Below are positions 1-10,889 of a stretch of DNA of 64,000 nt, one piece after another. Source of the stretch: Nemania diffusa (taxonomy: Eukaryota > Ascomycota > Sordariomycetes > Xylariales > Xylariaceae); NCBI GenBank assembly GCA_038501195.1, contig JBBPUQ010000004.1, positions 1,550,001 through 1,614,000 on the forward strand, read 5' to 3'. The position numbers and the translations under genes were made by a program. The notes under the pieces were generated by a model. It made no database searches. It saw nothing but the letters and a program-made list of their open reading frames with translations, and had not been told where the DNA came from. Numbering within the stretch: position 1 is the first letter of the stretch; each line of letters begins with the position of its first letter.

Positions 1-22
1 CATGCTGTAAACCTTCCTCTTC

Positions 23-3000
23 TTACCAAATACCAACTCCTCGTAAAATACCCATGTCGGTGTTTGATAGGGCCCTATGACTTTCCACCTCGTTTAGCTC
101 TGCTCGATTTCTGTCGATTTCTACGTTGACATCCCAAACGTCTAGAAAATCGGGGAGATTTCCCATGACTGCTGCGACATCATCAATTCCCTCGCTATCT
201 TGCTGCCATGGTGATTGAGGTGTCTCTTCAGTCTCTTGAACTTCTGTTCCATCTGCTTCCCGCTCGTCCATTTCAGTACTTTCAACTACGTCCTCATTGT
301 AGTCTAGCCGTTGTGCGTCTGCCTCTCGGAATGCGTCTGCCATTGCCTCAATAGAGGGACTTTCTGGTTTCTGCTGCGAAGAGCTAGGTAATATGCGGTG
401 GTGATATCGAAGATTTGGCATTCTATTCTCCGTAAGACGGCGATTCATCACATCAAAATGGTTTCGATATCTCCCATTAACGTCCTCTTCCTCAATATCA
501 ACTAATGCCGGAGGCGGAGGAGATGCCGCTCTTAGTTTTGTAGAAGGCTGACTGTTATTGTTCTCTTGCTCATGGGGTAATGGAGCAAACAATACCCGCT
601 TGTTTGATTTTTCGCTTGCCCGGCTACTTGTGTACTTTCTGACACTGAGAATGCTTCGACTTGTAGAGCTACGAGGAGGGCAAACTGACTGTTGAGGTGA
701 GGAAAAGTTGAAGTTTGAGAAAGACCGAATTGAAAGATCGCCATCCGGGGTTGACTGCCGGGCAACTTGGGGGGTAGGAGTGTAGGGAAGATCTTGTATT
801 GAGGGGATACTTCGTCCCTCCGCGACTATATGCGATCCAAGATGCTGATGCTCACGGCCTGAAACAGGTGAAATAAACGGCGAGACGGGCCACGATAAGC
901 ATTCCTCATTTGCTGCCAATAATAGTCTCTGTGGTATTTCAGGTGACTCAACGGTCAGAGTACGGGCTGTGCTCATGCTTGGAGTCCCCTCTAGTATGAC
1001 TCTGTTCGCTGGTTCAGTGACCTCTTGGACCCAGGGACTTTGTTGCGAAGGACGAATCGTGGGAGAGTAGTGTACTACCACTGGAGGGCTAGGAAAGGTT
1101 GCATTAGACTTTACCGGCAACTCTTCAGGTTTGTCTTCGGCTTGCTCTATGCTGTCGTTACTATGTTCGACACTCTCATTACTGATACACAGGGGCACCA
1201 TGGGATCTTGCTGGTCAGCTGAGACGTTCTGACAGTCAGCTATAATCTGGGGGATATCTCCCTTGTCTTGGCTCATAATAGCATCAGCACAAGTGACTAA
1301 ATCCATCAACCCTCTCTGAGAACTTTGACTTGTAGGTTTGCTGGTTGTCAGTTGTAGTTCTGTTGCTACATGTTGGGGCCTGGTAGAAGTAGTACAGCTC
1401 GCATTATCGTTTGGTTTAGTAAGAACTGTGACGTTAGAGCATCTAGACGCTTGGCTGGCATTGGCTAAGTTGGTAGCTGAGAGTGCATAGTGTTGAAGGA
1501 GAGAAGAGTGTCCGGACTGCATTATTAAGTCTTGCGGGGGGGATTCGATATCTCCTAGCTCCTCTGTATCCATTGGGTCGCCTATGAGAGTCGGGCCGTC
1601 GTCGAGAAGAGCACTTGGGCTCGTGCCTTGAGCCTCTTTAACTTCAAGTATAGTCTGGGGTATAGCATTGCAGACATTAAGTCTAGCATCCGATGTGATG
1701 TCGACTAGAGATCGGCCTGTACCAACTCCTAAACCACAATCTGTGTTCGCATTCTTGTCCGTGATACCGTAACTCTGGAACACGGCCTCTTGTGATTGAA
1801 GTAGATTGTGGTCCAACTCCAAAGAGGGAATAGTAGAGTGATCAGACTCGTTGTCAACTGTGACACCAATAGAAGACTTATTTGGCTTCTCCACATGCTC
1901 ATCATTGCTCGTATTTAATTGGGCGCATGCTGCGGTTGAGATAGGGGATTGAATATCTCGGTTGGATGACAAAAGGATTGCACCGTCATATTCAGGGGAT
2001 ATGGCCTCCTTAGTTTGTATGTGTTGAGAGAGATTCCTAGTAGTTGTTGCATTGGATGCTACCGGAGGTGTGGCCTGCTTCGATTGTCGGGTTCGATAGA
2101 TGAAACTTTCGTCGGCACAATCCTGAAAACCAATGGTGTCTTCAGCATCTTCACTACTACGAAATCCCTGTTTCTGGAATTGGTCTTTGTACACGTCTTG
2201 CACCGGACTAGGGTTTTCTGTTTCCCCGTTGCCCCTATCTTCTACTTCCACTTCCTCCCTCTCTTCCTCTCTGCTTTCCATAGGCGGCTCGGTAGACCTC
2301 CAGCTAGCTCCGGGGGATGTAGCCGAAGAGTGATGCTGCTCCTCTTCCCCCACTTCCTTTTCGTACGGAACTGCTTGTCGGTCATCAACTAGGCCCGGGG
2401 ACTCCCTAGGCCCCTGGCCAGGGCTTGATGATGGTGTCGTCATTTCGAAACTGCGATTTACAGGCCGTCCGAGGAACGAGTCTTTTCTATTCTTAACCTT
2501 CACCTGAGCTGGCAGCCTTGGAGTTGGGGTGTACGATGCCTCTGTACTCTGAGAAGCATAGGGCTTTCTCCTTTTCGCTGGTCGTCGCTTCAACCAATCT
2601 CTTTCTGCTGGGCGTTTTGTCGCGGACTTGATATGATGGTTTCCTACGGCATGGCTTGGTGCCCAGAAATCATCTGTTTCCAAAATATCTTCGCAAACAT
2701 TATCGGCCCATGACTCTATTCGGGAGCATCTCTCAGTACGTGATGGACTGTCAAAGAATTGGAGGTTTTCGTGGCTTTGCGGACTAGGTAGATGGCAGTC
2801 CATTGAATCGTATACGTCTTGTACTGTCCCGCTTTCCTCGCTCGATTGTCTCTCAGCCGGCACATCGGTTTGGGAATGAACTGTCGATGATATTACTGGC
2901 AGTTGGGGCAAATTGTCGAGGCACTGTATATTATGGGAAGATTGCTTTGGCAACCAAGGGTTCTGCCACCCGGAAACTCTACTAAAGGGACCACGCAGAA

Positions 3001-3220
3001 AGGCGGAGAGAATCGGAAGGGGTCTGCCTTGTAAATATCGACGACCATGATCCTCGTAACGCAGTCGCTTTGCAGTCGTACTGGCTTCATCGTTCCCATC
3101 ATCGGAACCAGGGCAAATAATATCGTCGGGGCTGGAAGGTAACGGCGCGGCGCAAAATATCGAGTTGTCGCCTAGGTAAATCTGCCCCCATGGGTGCATC
3201 CCGCGGGTGCTTCCGTCCAT
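23..3220 (-). CDS. Conserved fungal protein, protamine P1-like (label only), function unknown
   Basis: A single open frame of 1065 codons starts at an ATG at 3220. The N-terminal ~95 residues carry the compact conserved block of a Pezizomycotina family often labelled 'protamine P1' in genome annotations: an acidic patch with PSSPDDIICPGSDD, then KRLRYEDHGRRYLQGRP, LRGPFSRVSGWQNPWLPK. The rest is long, serine/threonine/glutamine-rich and looks disordered. A second conserved-looking patch lies near the C-terminus (residues ~915-945, NRRLTENRMPNLRYHHRILP), followed by an acidic tail ending in GVGIW. The family name says nothing about function, and there is no resemblance to animal sperm protamines beyond the label. 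The stop codon overlaps a good splice donor (GTAAGA), so the true C-terminus could lie in a further exon outside the window. The gene diverges from the Cdc11-like gene. I am confident it is a gene and have no evidence for its role. Confidence 0.82.
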   Translation of the reverse strand: MDGSTRGMHPWGQIYLGDNSIFCAAPLPSSPDDIICPGSDDGNDEASTTAKRLRYEDHGRRYLQGRPLPILSAFLRGPFSRVSGWQNPWLPKQSSHNIQCLDNLPQLPVISSTVHSQTDVPAERQSSEESGTVQDVYDSMDCHLPSPQSHENLQFFDSPSRTERCSRIESWADNVCEDILETDDFWAPSHAVGNHHIKSATKRPAERDWLKRRPAKRRKPYASQSTEASYTPTPRLPAQVKVKNRKDSFLGRPVNRSFEMTTPSSSPGQGPRESPGLVDDRQAVPYEKEVGEEEQHHSSATSPGASWRSTEPPMESREEEREEVEVEDRGNGETENPSPVQDVYKDQFQKQGFRSSEDAEDTIGFQDCADESFIYRTRQSKQATPPVASNATTTRNLSQHIQTKEAISPEYDGAILLSSNRDIQSPISTAACAQLNTSNDEHVEKPNKSSIGVTVDNESDHSTIPSLELDHNLLQSQEAVFQSYGITDKNANTDCGLGVGTGRSLVDITSDARLNVCNAIPQTILEVKEAQGTSPSALLDDGPTLIGDPMDTEELGDIESPPQDLIMQSGHSSLLQHYALSATNLANASQASRCSNVTVLTKPNDNASCTTSTRPQHVATELQLTTSKPTSQSSQRGLMDLVTCADAIMSQDKGDIPQIIADCQNVSADQQDPMVPLCISNESVEHSNDSIEQAEDKPEELPVKSNATFPSPPVVVHYSPTIRPSQQSPWVQEVTEPANRVILEGTPSMSTARTLTVESPEIPQRLLLAANEECLSWPVSPFISPVSGREHQHLGSHIVAEGRSIPSIQDLPYTPTPQVARQSTPDGDLSIRSFSNFNFSSPQQSVCPPRSSTSRSILSVRKYTSSRASEKSNKRVLFAPLPHEQENNNSQPSTKLRAASPPPPALVDIEEEDVNGRYRNHFDVMNRRLTENRMPNLRYHHRILPSSSQQKPESPSIEAMADAFREADAQRLDYNEDVVESTEMDEREADGTEVQETEETPQSPWQQDSEGIDDVAAVMGNLPDFLDVWDVNVEIDRNRAELNEVESHRALSNTDMGILRGVGIW

Positions 3221-4181
3221 AATTGAGCCCCAACTCTACGAGTCACTCTTGAACCTTTGCCTCACACGCTGCATATCCCAAAAGGAAGGCTGATACCTTG
3301 AGCCGAGCACCGTCAAATCAAATCTGATACAGTAGCACGTGGGTAGTTGTTGTCGGCGGATGAAACAATAGGTAGAGGATATACCTACAGAGAGTTTGTT
3401 CTAATGGAGAAAAATGAGGGGCTTAAAGTTCAAGAGGTGTTCGTTGCTGTGAGGCTGATTTGATTAGCTTTCTAATTAGGAGCTGGTTGCTAGGCTGTTG
3501 TGCTGGCTCCACTTATAACTTCCCATCGTCGGTAAGTTCTGCAAGTGCTAAACGCGACAAACGACAATGACGTGACGGACGCGTTAATTGAAAATGCGTG
3601 GCTTAGTTTCCAGAGGCTGAAGAAACAGAGGGGCGATTAGATTGTGGCTGGTAAAGCTGAGCTCAGCTCTGTGGGTCGAAGTGGTTGCCCGGGAGACCGG
3701 CAGATCAGGAATTAGTGGGTTTAAGACCGGGGGCTTCAGTAGATTTGTATTCAAGTACATTGTACCTACATTCACTCAACTAATGGATGTATGCATCAAT
3801 AGCAAGATATACTCTAGGACGAGCGTAACCTTGGAGCTGCCTCACCCAGCACCTTCTTCGTTACTTCTTGCTCGTCATACATATTGCAGGACAATTAATA
3901 TTGCGATACAAGATTTTATAAACCTCTCATTTAATAGGCTTTCCGAACGCGTCTTGCTTGCTACTGAGGTCAAGGGCCCTTGGGCTGAACAACACCCCCA
4001 CATTTACTATAAACATTGCGACACGGTTCGCAACAATCGACAAGCATTTGAACATCTAATTCAGCCATTATACTTTTCAATATCGTCACATCCCACACGC
4101 GTCTTGAGTCTACTTTTTGCCTGCATGGGTGGCATACATCAATCCTGAAGTGCCTCTAGCCATATTAACAACGACTAGCCA
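3221..4181. promoter_or_regulatory. Divergent intergenic region between the unnamed gene and cdc11
   Basis: This 961-bp stretch separates two divergently transcribed genes, so it must hold both promoters and leaders. A CACGTG E-box-like word lies near 3337 and a CCAAT word sits directly at the cdc11 start (about 4179). A long frame across 3642-4148 begins only at a TTG and looks fortuitous. I see no RNA gene or repeat. Confidence 0.5.
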
Positions 4182-7100
4182 ATGGTCACAATGGCGCCTC
4201 AAGCCTGGTTAGATTCATTATCAGAAGACTGGGTGTCGCAGCCAAGGTCCGACGCATCACAACCACAACTTCCACCACCTTCGAGCCCTCATGTCTCCTC
4301 GACCTCCGCCAACAATCACGATCGCGCCAGTCGCATCCCCCGGTTCAACGGCGCAAATGCTGGCGTAAAGCGACCACAACATCACCCTCAATCTTATAAC
4401 ACTAGCCTCAGTGCCCTCAGCGAGCGTAATGCGAACGACATCAACATCAGAGCAACACACCTCGGGCCTTCGAAACTGTCGCACGAGACTACCTTGTCCT
4501 ACCGTGGGCGCCATTTGAGCCGATCTGCCTCTGCCTCCACAGCCAATTCTGTTATTCACAACTCCATCATACACAATAAATCGCATAGCGCATCACCATC
4601 CAAAAATGAAGAGAATGTGCCAGATTGGAAGAGGAGGTTAATTTATGGAGAGCTAGACTACGGTGAATCCAAGGATCTTTTTAGTTCAGCGGCAAATGGC
4701 CTGGAAAACGTGTTTCGACCACCACCAGCGTCAGGAGTATGCAGTGCCGGGCCGACTGAAAATGAGGGCTATACTATAAACGAAACTACGTTGCCTTCAA
4801 GCCCTCCGCCATATTGGCGTAATCAACCGGACACTATCAACGATGACGATGACGACACTCCAGAGCAGGACGATGATGACCTGTCTGTGCAACACAATGT
4901 GACCCTGCCTAAACCAATCTCTTTCAAACGAACGGAGGAGGATAGTGCCGAAATTTCGAGTGTTAAGTCGCCTTCAATAAAGAGTAAAGATTGTCACGAA
5001 TCAGAAGCACAGTCAGATGGTGGAATCGATAGCTCCGCCATGTTGTTTCGAAGACAGCAGTTGCTAGACGAATCACGGAAGGCTAGTGGCCAAAGCGACA
5101 TTAGACATGAAGACTTTAGCCCTATATTCATCGCTCGCCATAGTTCGGAGGGTGGGGGCGTCTCCTTTGCGCCCATGGAGCTTCCAGCACACCAATTACG
5201 GAAGAAGCTTGAGATCCTTCGAAGGAATCAAATGATACTAGATCCCGAAATGGACGACGGTTGGGGCGAAGCAATGGCCGCTGCTGCTGGAGAGGAAGAC
5301 TTAGAAGATACCGAAGACTATGCTAGAAATGGTGGTTTCCTCAATCTGCAAAGGGGAGGACGCTCAGTTGAAGGATCATTGAGTCCTGCCATCACTATGG
5401 ACACCTCGGAGATGCTCCCTGAATCTTCACTTCAAGCTAGCACCCCTAAACAATTCCCTACTGTTAGGACAGAGCGATTTGTATCAGTGGGTGGCAAACA
5501 GACCCTAGCATCACCGCCAAGTCCATCATTGCCTCGCGCTCCTCATCCGAGTCCGGAGAAGCGATCCCAACCCCCCTCAATCAAGACTACCAGTCCTTTA
5601 AAACTATTCGGACCATACGATACATTTACCAATCAAACCCTCCTTCGGCGGATCAGCCAATTTGAGGATCCACAGAGTAATAGTTCTTCATGCTATACAA
5701 ACGAAACCTCTGTGTCTCCAATCCCAGTAGCTTACACTGAGCTTAAACCTCACGATGGTTCCCCAACTCTTAACAAGAGAAGCCCTTCTCACATTCTTCC
5801 CCGTCACCGCGAAATCTCTGGTACATTAAACAGGTTTGGCGCCGGTGAGTTAGATGACTACGAGTTTGAAGGAGAGAATTCTATAAACTCTAGCCTTCTC
5901 TCCGGCTTGGAAGAGAAGGAGAACATCGCACCACCACGGAGCCGGATTCCCTCGTCTAAATCTTTGAACTTCGAAATACACGAGGATGTGTCAGAAGGAG
6001 AGTCTTTGATTGTCAGGCGACATCGGCATAGAGTGAGTCGTTCTATATCTTCTGCCCGCCGTATCCGCGTGTCAAAATCCTTGGATGGATTGCAGTCGAG
6101 AATTGCAACCGGATTAAGCCGTCCTAGTTCATCTCTTCCACCAGTTTTAAAACGGGACGGCTCAGAAGGCAAAAGACCACGCACATCCCCTTCGAAAGAC
6201 CCAACCCCAAAAAGGCGCAGGACTTTACACCGATCAGATATTGAATATGGTCTGGAGGATCGACGCACAGCCATAGAAACTGTGCAGTCATCTCATTATA
6301 CTATGCAATCCGCGATTACGAGAGATCGAACACACGCACGTCAGGTCCTACAGAAGATCATTGACCCAAATGCTCTACCAGTACATAATATTCTACGACC
6401 TAGATCTCCACACTCAGACCAAAGAGCAAAGCAACTACAAGATAGATCGCCACTAGCTGAGCTCGGCCTTAATCCCGTTCCAGGGTCAGCTATAGCTGCA
6501 CTATCCGGTGATAACACAGAGATTGTTGGTATCGATGGATCTCGCAAGGCTTCACTGAAAACCCAAGACTTCTTCGACGCTGCACAGGAAGTTATGGCAA
6601 TGATAAGGAATAAAGCACGGCCGAGGATGAGATTAGCAAGTGTTGAAGAGTCCGAAGCTGAGAGCTTAAACCGGGCTACCTACAACCAATCAGGCGTGAC
6701 TGAGGATTCTTACCAGGAGCCTTTCTCGCGGCCACCTAGCAGGGATGGGCAGCCCGTGTCAAGATTGCCAGCACGACAAGAAGACCCAGAACTTGTCAAC
6801 CAGCTCAAAAAGTACGAGGAGCATGGGGATATCATTGATATGTTAAGTCAATCAATACGGTCTGTGGGGAACCTGCAGACCAGCGACCAGCGACAGTCTG
6901 AGAATGGCACTACGAATCAAGATGCTCAATCGTCGCCGAGCCACATGGATCAGGTCTACGACGAAGGCGGCGTTATCAGTGACCTTCCCAATGTCAGGAT
7001 CTCGCACAATCTTGAACTTACAGATGCTAACAAGAATGTGGCGGAATTTCCTTCTCATAATAGCCAATCTTCTGGCAGCTCAACTGCGCGATCTGTGCCT

Positions 7101-9623
7101 ACTGCATCATCTCGAGGATCAGACTCGAGGCGCCTTATCGCGCCAGATGTAGTTGCTCAGCTCATCGGTAACCAGGTGGGCAACATGGTATTTGATGACG
7201 TGAAGAAATTGTGGCAGAAAGTGAAGAAACCGAGACCAACTACGAATATTCTTCCCTCTGAAGATAGTGAAGACGACCCATTTGCTAGTATCGCTGATCT
7301 GACAGTGGATCAAACCAAGGAAAATAAACATCTCGACTTGGCCTCTGGGAAGGGCTGGTCAAACTCCCATGGACAATCGCAACACGATAGCTCACTAAGT
7401 CTATCTTCTTGCAAAACAGGCAAGACAACAGAATACTCCATTAATTCCCACCATCTGGCTAGTGAAAATAGGGAAGCTCACTTCGAGACGGCCGTTGAGG
7501 ACGACGAGGAGATTGACCATGAGATATCGCTCCATGAAGATCGGATACAGAAAGCTTCCCCATCTCGCCGAAAGAATCTCACTATTACCTTTTCGTCGCC
7601 AATTGCTTCCATCATCCAAGACATTCCTCACAGAGATTTTGATGACGATAGTTCCGAAGTGCGATCCGACTTGGAATATTCGCTCGGTAATATTGCAGCC
7701 GACTCGGTCAATAGAAGTCGGCATGGAAAGATAGTGAGGTCCGTTAACGTGATTACTGCCAACTCATCATCTCGCAGTCGATCGCGAGGTATTTCGAAGA
7801 ATTTTTCTGCTGAAAAACATGCTTTCATCCCACGGCCAGTTTCACGCATTGACGAACAAGATGAGAATACCCCTAATGAACAACATACTCGACAAAAAGA
7901 TGAAAGCCAGGTCAGCATACACGTGGAATCTGGTGTCGTTACATCGGTGCTGGAACCAATGGAAAACCCCGACTTTAGCGTTGTAATGGCAACACCTGGT
8001 CCAGTCAGAACCGCAGATATGTTTGGAACCCCTACGATTGGACAGTATGTTGGCAACCTGTCTTTGAGTCCCATGTCTGAGTTCACAGTGCATCAAATCG
8101 ACAACTCGTGCGCTCTAGAAGTCAGTTACGTTGTGGGTGATCGGTATCTTGTGACTGGCGATGGCTCTAAAAAGACCATGTCTAAAGCCGTCCGGAGCCT
8201 TGTCGAAAAGATAACAGAGGTCGAGCCTTTCGAACCCGACTGGGAATCGGTGCCCGAACTTGATCTGAGCAACAAACAGTTAGATACCCTTCATATGCTG
8301 GATGAGTTTTGCACAACACTGGTCACCTTGGACGCATCAAACAATACGGTTTCTCACCTGGATGGCGTGCCACAGACCGTGCGCAACTTACGTATGACGC
8401 ACAACGTACTCTCCGAGTTAACAGCATGGAGACAACTTATGAATCTGCAGTATGTCGATATATCCAATAACCAGATTAAGAGTCTCTCGGCATTCAAGGA
8501 TCTTGTTCATCTACGAAGCCTTCGCGCCGATAATAATCAAATCACTAGCCTAGACGGCATTAAATTCCACGACAGTCTACAAGTGCTTCGTGCTAGAGGC
8601 AATCTAATCACACATGTTGATTTTGATGGCACGAAGATGCAGCGATTAACCGAGCTAGACTTGGAGAATAACCAAATTCTTGAATTTGAAAACGTTGAGC
8701 AACTTCCTTGCCTCAGTATGCTCAACCTTCAGAACAATCGCTTGACATCTTTTGCCCCTTCCGAAGGCCAAAACTCGTTGTCTCTCAGGTTCCTAAAATT
8801 ATCAAACAATAACCTAGAGGTTCTAGACGTTAGCACCCTTCCCTCCTTGCGTCTCCTCCATGCCGACCGTAACGCCATTACGACGATCACTGGCTTCTCG
8901 CAATGCCGTCGCCTAGATAGCCTGTCGCTTCGAGAACAAAAGGGAAACATGACTCTCGATACATCTTTCCTAGATTCTGCATGCGAGGTTAGGAAGTTGT
9001 TCTTGTCAGGAAACCGACTCTCCGGCTTCAACCCTCAAGTAGACTTCCTCAACCTTCAGTATCTCGAGCTAGCAAACTGCGGTCTTCAGTCGTTGGCACC
9101 AGATATTGGACAATTAATGCCAAACCTGCGTATGCTCAACATCAACTTCAATGCGATTGACGACCTCTGGCCTCTACGCTATATCCCGAGGTTAAAAAAG
9201 CTCCTCGCAGTAGGGAATCGACTATCTGAAGCTGGCAAGGTCGCCAACACCCTCGCTGAGTTCCCACATCTATCGCGCCTAGACCTCAGAAACAATGGTG
9301 CCACACTTGGGTTCTACTCCCCAGTGCAAACTCTTGTCTCCGCCGAGGGGGATAGAAAGGAAGCCGAGTTTGATCCATTCGTGCTCCCCGACGTCGATGT
9401 TGAGCGCCAAGGGAAGTTTGCAAGCTGTCTTGATATGAGCACAAGAATGCGCAAACGCGTCTACGACATGGTCATCCTTAATGACTGTAAACAACTTAAG
9501 ATGTTGGATGGTCTGCCTGTTTCGAAGGATATTGTGTCGATAAAGGATGACATATGGAAAGCACTCGTAGAGAATGGTATCATTGAAGCAGAAGCGGCAA
9601 GGCAAGATGTGTCTATGCAGTAG
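4182..9623 (+). CDS. cdc11: Septation initiation network scaffold Cdc11/Nud1-like LRR protein
   Basis: An uninterrupted frame of 1813 codons. It begins MVTMAPQAWLDSLSEDWV; the 'WLDSLSEDWVSQPRSD' start is typical of filamentous-fungal Cdc11/Nud1 (SnaD) proteins. About 1350 residues of low-complexity, basic/serine-rich, probably disordered sequence precede a leucine-rich-repeat domain at roughly residues 1355-1720 (repeats such as LDLSNKQLDTL, LRSLRADNNQITSLDGI, LTELDLENNQILEF). A short C-terminal tail follows. In yeasts the orthologue sits at the spindle pole body and recruits the septation/mitotic-exit kinase cascade; the same role here is inferred from homology. Either ATG 4182 or ATG 4191 could start translation, and both have purine at -3. 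The length and architecture fit the family, with no break seen. Another LRR protein is possible but unlikely given the N-terminal motif. Confidence 0.9.
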   Translation: MVTMAPQAWLDSLSEDWVSQPRSDASQPQLPPPSSPHVSSTSANNHDRASRIPRFNGANAGVKRPQHHPQSYNTSLSALSERNANDINIRATHLGPSKLSHETTLSYRGRHLSRSASASTANSVIHNSIIHNKSHSASPSKNEENVPDWKRRLIYGELDYGESKDLFSSAANGLENVFRPPPASGVCSAGPTENEGYTINETTLPSSPPPYWRNQPDTINDDDDDTPEQDDDDLSVQHNVTLPKPISFKRTEEDSAEISSVKSPSIKSKDCHESEAQSDGGIDSSAMLFRRQQLLDESRKASGQSDIRHEDFSPIFIARHSSEGGGVSFAPMELPAHQLRKKLEILRRNQMILDPEMDDGWGEAMAAAAGEEDLEDTEDYARNGGFLNLQRGGRSVEGSLSPAITMDTSEMLPESSLQASTPKQFPTVRTERFVSVGGKQTLASPPSPSLPRAPHPSPEKRSQPPSIKTTSPLKLFGPYDTFTNQTLLRRISQFEDPQSNSSSCYTNETSVSPIPVAYTELKPHDGSPTLNKRSPSHILPRHREISGTLNRFGAGELDDYEFEGENSINSSLLSGLEEKENIAPPRSRIPSSKSLNFEIHEDVSEGESLIVRRHRHRVSRSISSARRIRVSKSLDGLQSRIATGLSRPSSSLPPVLKRDGSEGKRPRTSPSKDPTPKRRRTLHRSDIEYGLEDRRTAIETVQSSHYTMQSAITRDRTHARQVLQKIIDPNALPVHNILRPRSPHSDQRAKQLQDRSPLAELGLNPVPGSAIAALSGDNTEIVGIDGSRKASLKTQDFFDAAQEVMAMIRNKARPRMRLASVEESEAESLNRATYNQSGVTEDSYQEPFSRPPSRDGQPVSRLPARQEDPELVNQLKKYEEHGDIIDMLSQSIRSVGNLQTSDQRQSENGTTNQDAQSSPSHMDQVYDEGGVISDLPNVRISHNLELTDANKNVAEFPSHNSQSSGSSTARSVPTASSRGSDSRRLIAPDVVAQLIGNQVGNMVFDDVKKLWQKVKKPRPTTNILPSEDSEDDPFASIADLTVDQTKENKHLDLASGKGWSNSHGQSQHDSSLSLSSCKTGKTTEYSINSHHLASENREAHFETAVEDDEEIDHEISLHEDRIQKASPSRRKNLTITFSSPIASIIQDIPHRDFDDDSSEVRSDLEYSLGNIAADSVNRSRHGKIVRSVNVITANSSSRSRSRGISKNFSAEKHAFIPRPVSRIDEQDENTPNEQHTRQKDESQVSIHVESGVVTSVLEPMENPDFSVVMATPGPVRTADMFGTPTIGQYVGNLSLSPMSEFTVHQIDNSCALEVSYVVGDRYLVTGDGSKKTMSKAVRSLVEKITEVEPFEPDWESVPELDLSNKQLDTLHMLDEFCTTLVTLDASNNTVSHLDGVPQTVRNLRMTHNVLSELTAWRQLMNLQYVDISNNQIKSLSAFKDLVHLRSLRADNNQITSLDGIKFHDSLQVLRARGNLITHVDFDGTKMQRLTELDLENNQILEFENVEQLPCLSMLNLQNNRLTSFAPSEGQNSLSLRFLKLSNNNLEVLDVSTLPSLRLLHADRNAITTITGFSQCRRLDSLSLREQKGNMTLDTSFLDSACEVRKLFLSGNRLSGFNPQVDFLNLQYLELANCGLQSLAPDIGQLMPNLRMLNINFNAIDDLWPLRYIPRLKKLLAVGNRLSEAGKVANTLAEFPHLSRLDLRNNGATLGFYSPVQTLVSAEGDRKEAEFDPFVLPDVDVERQGKFASCLDMSTRMRKRVYDMVILNDCKQLKMLDGLPVSKDIVSIKDDIWKALVENGIIEAEAARQDVSMQ

Positions 9624-10054
9624 GGCTGCGAAGATAGCTTCGGCTGAGTCGCGATTTCATTACCATATCTTCTTCTGGGAGATGAATGCGGGCGTATATG
9701 GATTAGGCTAGTCCTTGTATTCAAAAAGGCTCTCTGGGAAAGTAGAGTTTATGGGTCGGCGTCTGGGGATTTGTATACATACTACTGGGTTTTTAGGTGG
9801 ACGGTTAGAGGGGTACTACTACATTGTATGCATATGTGGAATGGCGAGCATTGTATGGTTTGGGTAATGAGAAATGAACAATTCGATCGAGCAATATAAA
9901 ATAATGTCTCGCAACACCCGATATGATGTGTTCCTTTTCAACCGAAAATCGCGTCTAAAGTTTGAAGAGCAATAATCCAACAACTGCTAGTAGCGAGTAT
10001 GCATAGCTTACAGCACTACAGCTGGTAGTTGGATCGTAGAAGTGAACCTAAGTT

Positions 10055-10069
10055 AAAAAAAAAAAAAAA
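10055..10069 (+). repeat. A15 homopolymer tract
   Basis: A run of 15 A residues immediately precedes the inverted repeat at 10070-10143. No retroelement coding sequence lies upstream, so I do not read it as a poly(A) tail with any confidence. Confidence 0.9.
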
Positions 10070-10143
10070 GGGCAAGCTGCTAGCGTCCGCCACGAAACTG
10101 GGTTCGATGATCCTACTCCCTTGGTTCCATTATCAGCTTGCCC
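10070..10143. repeat. 74-bp segment with 10-bp terminal inverted repeats
   Basis: GGGCAAGCTG at 10070-10079 is perfectly complementary to CAGCTTGCCC at 10134-10143, enclosing 54 bp. The length is tRNA-like, but no A box or properly paired T arm can be drawn. It could be a hairpin RNA, a very small MITE-like relic or chance. Confidence 0.45.
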
Positions 10144-10800
10144 CCATGCCGAAGCTAGTACTCGGAGTAATATGGAGTAATGGGCGTCGGGTCGTAATGA
10201 TAAATTATTTGGGCGAAACTAGAAGCTACGACTACACATCAGTATTCCCTATACACGTCAACTCTTCCAATAGGCAAGACAGCCTCACAACTGTAAGTGG
10301 CAAGTCGCAGCTGCCAGTGCACGGTAGTCCTTGTTAAGAAAAGTATAAGTTATAGCGAGAACACGTAACCAGTCTCTTGTAGAAGGAACAAATATATGCC
10401 ATCATCAGGTATCGTACTCTCCCCCTTGGCAACTAGTCTGATATGGCCGCGCCGAGTACCTGATTGTAAGATCCGTCGTTACCTATAGAGAGCAATGCCT
10501 TTATCTGTATTTAGGTACGAATACCAACATTAGCACATGCATTGCCATTAGTGATAGCTGCAAGATCGGCATAATCACCACCATAGTACCCATCAACTTT
10601 ACGGCTCGTTCTCCAATTAGTGTACGTACCATGATCTTGTTCATCAAGCTGAAAAAAGGCTCTAGTTGAACTGTGTGTTCTTACAAATAGGCCATGACAG
10701 AACCGAAGGCATAGTTTAAGCTAAATCCAGCAGCCACGGAAGATGCAATCGATTGATCCACGTCAAGCAATCCTTAGCGTAGTCACCGAGAAGAAAACCG

Positions 10801-10889
10801 AGTTGGACCCCTAGTTGGACACTCAGTTAGACACCCGAAAGGAACCCCAGTTAAACATACAGAATGGAACCCAGTCAGACATCCAGCAG
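10801..10889 (+). repeat. Degenerate 12/24-bp tandem array
   Basis: Seven or so 12-bp units, alternately well and poorly conserved, follow AGTTGGACCCCT, AGTTGGACACTC, AGTTAGACACCC and so on, ending near AGTCAGACATCC. The period is a multiple of three, and one frame remains open across most of the array. This suggests a former coding repeat, but stops interrupt the other frames. Confidence 0.6.

Noticed and set aside
3642..4148. 168-codon open frame upstream of cdc11
   Set aside because: Begins at TTG, lies in the divergent promoter/leader, and has no family resemblance.
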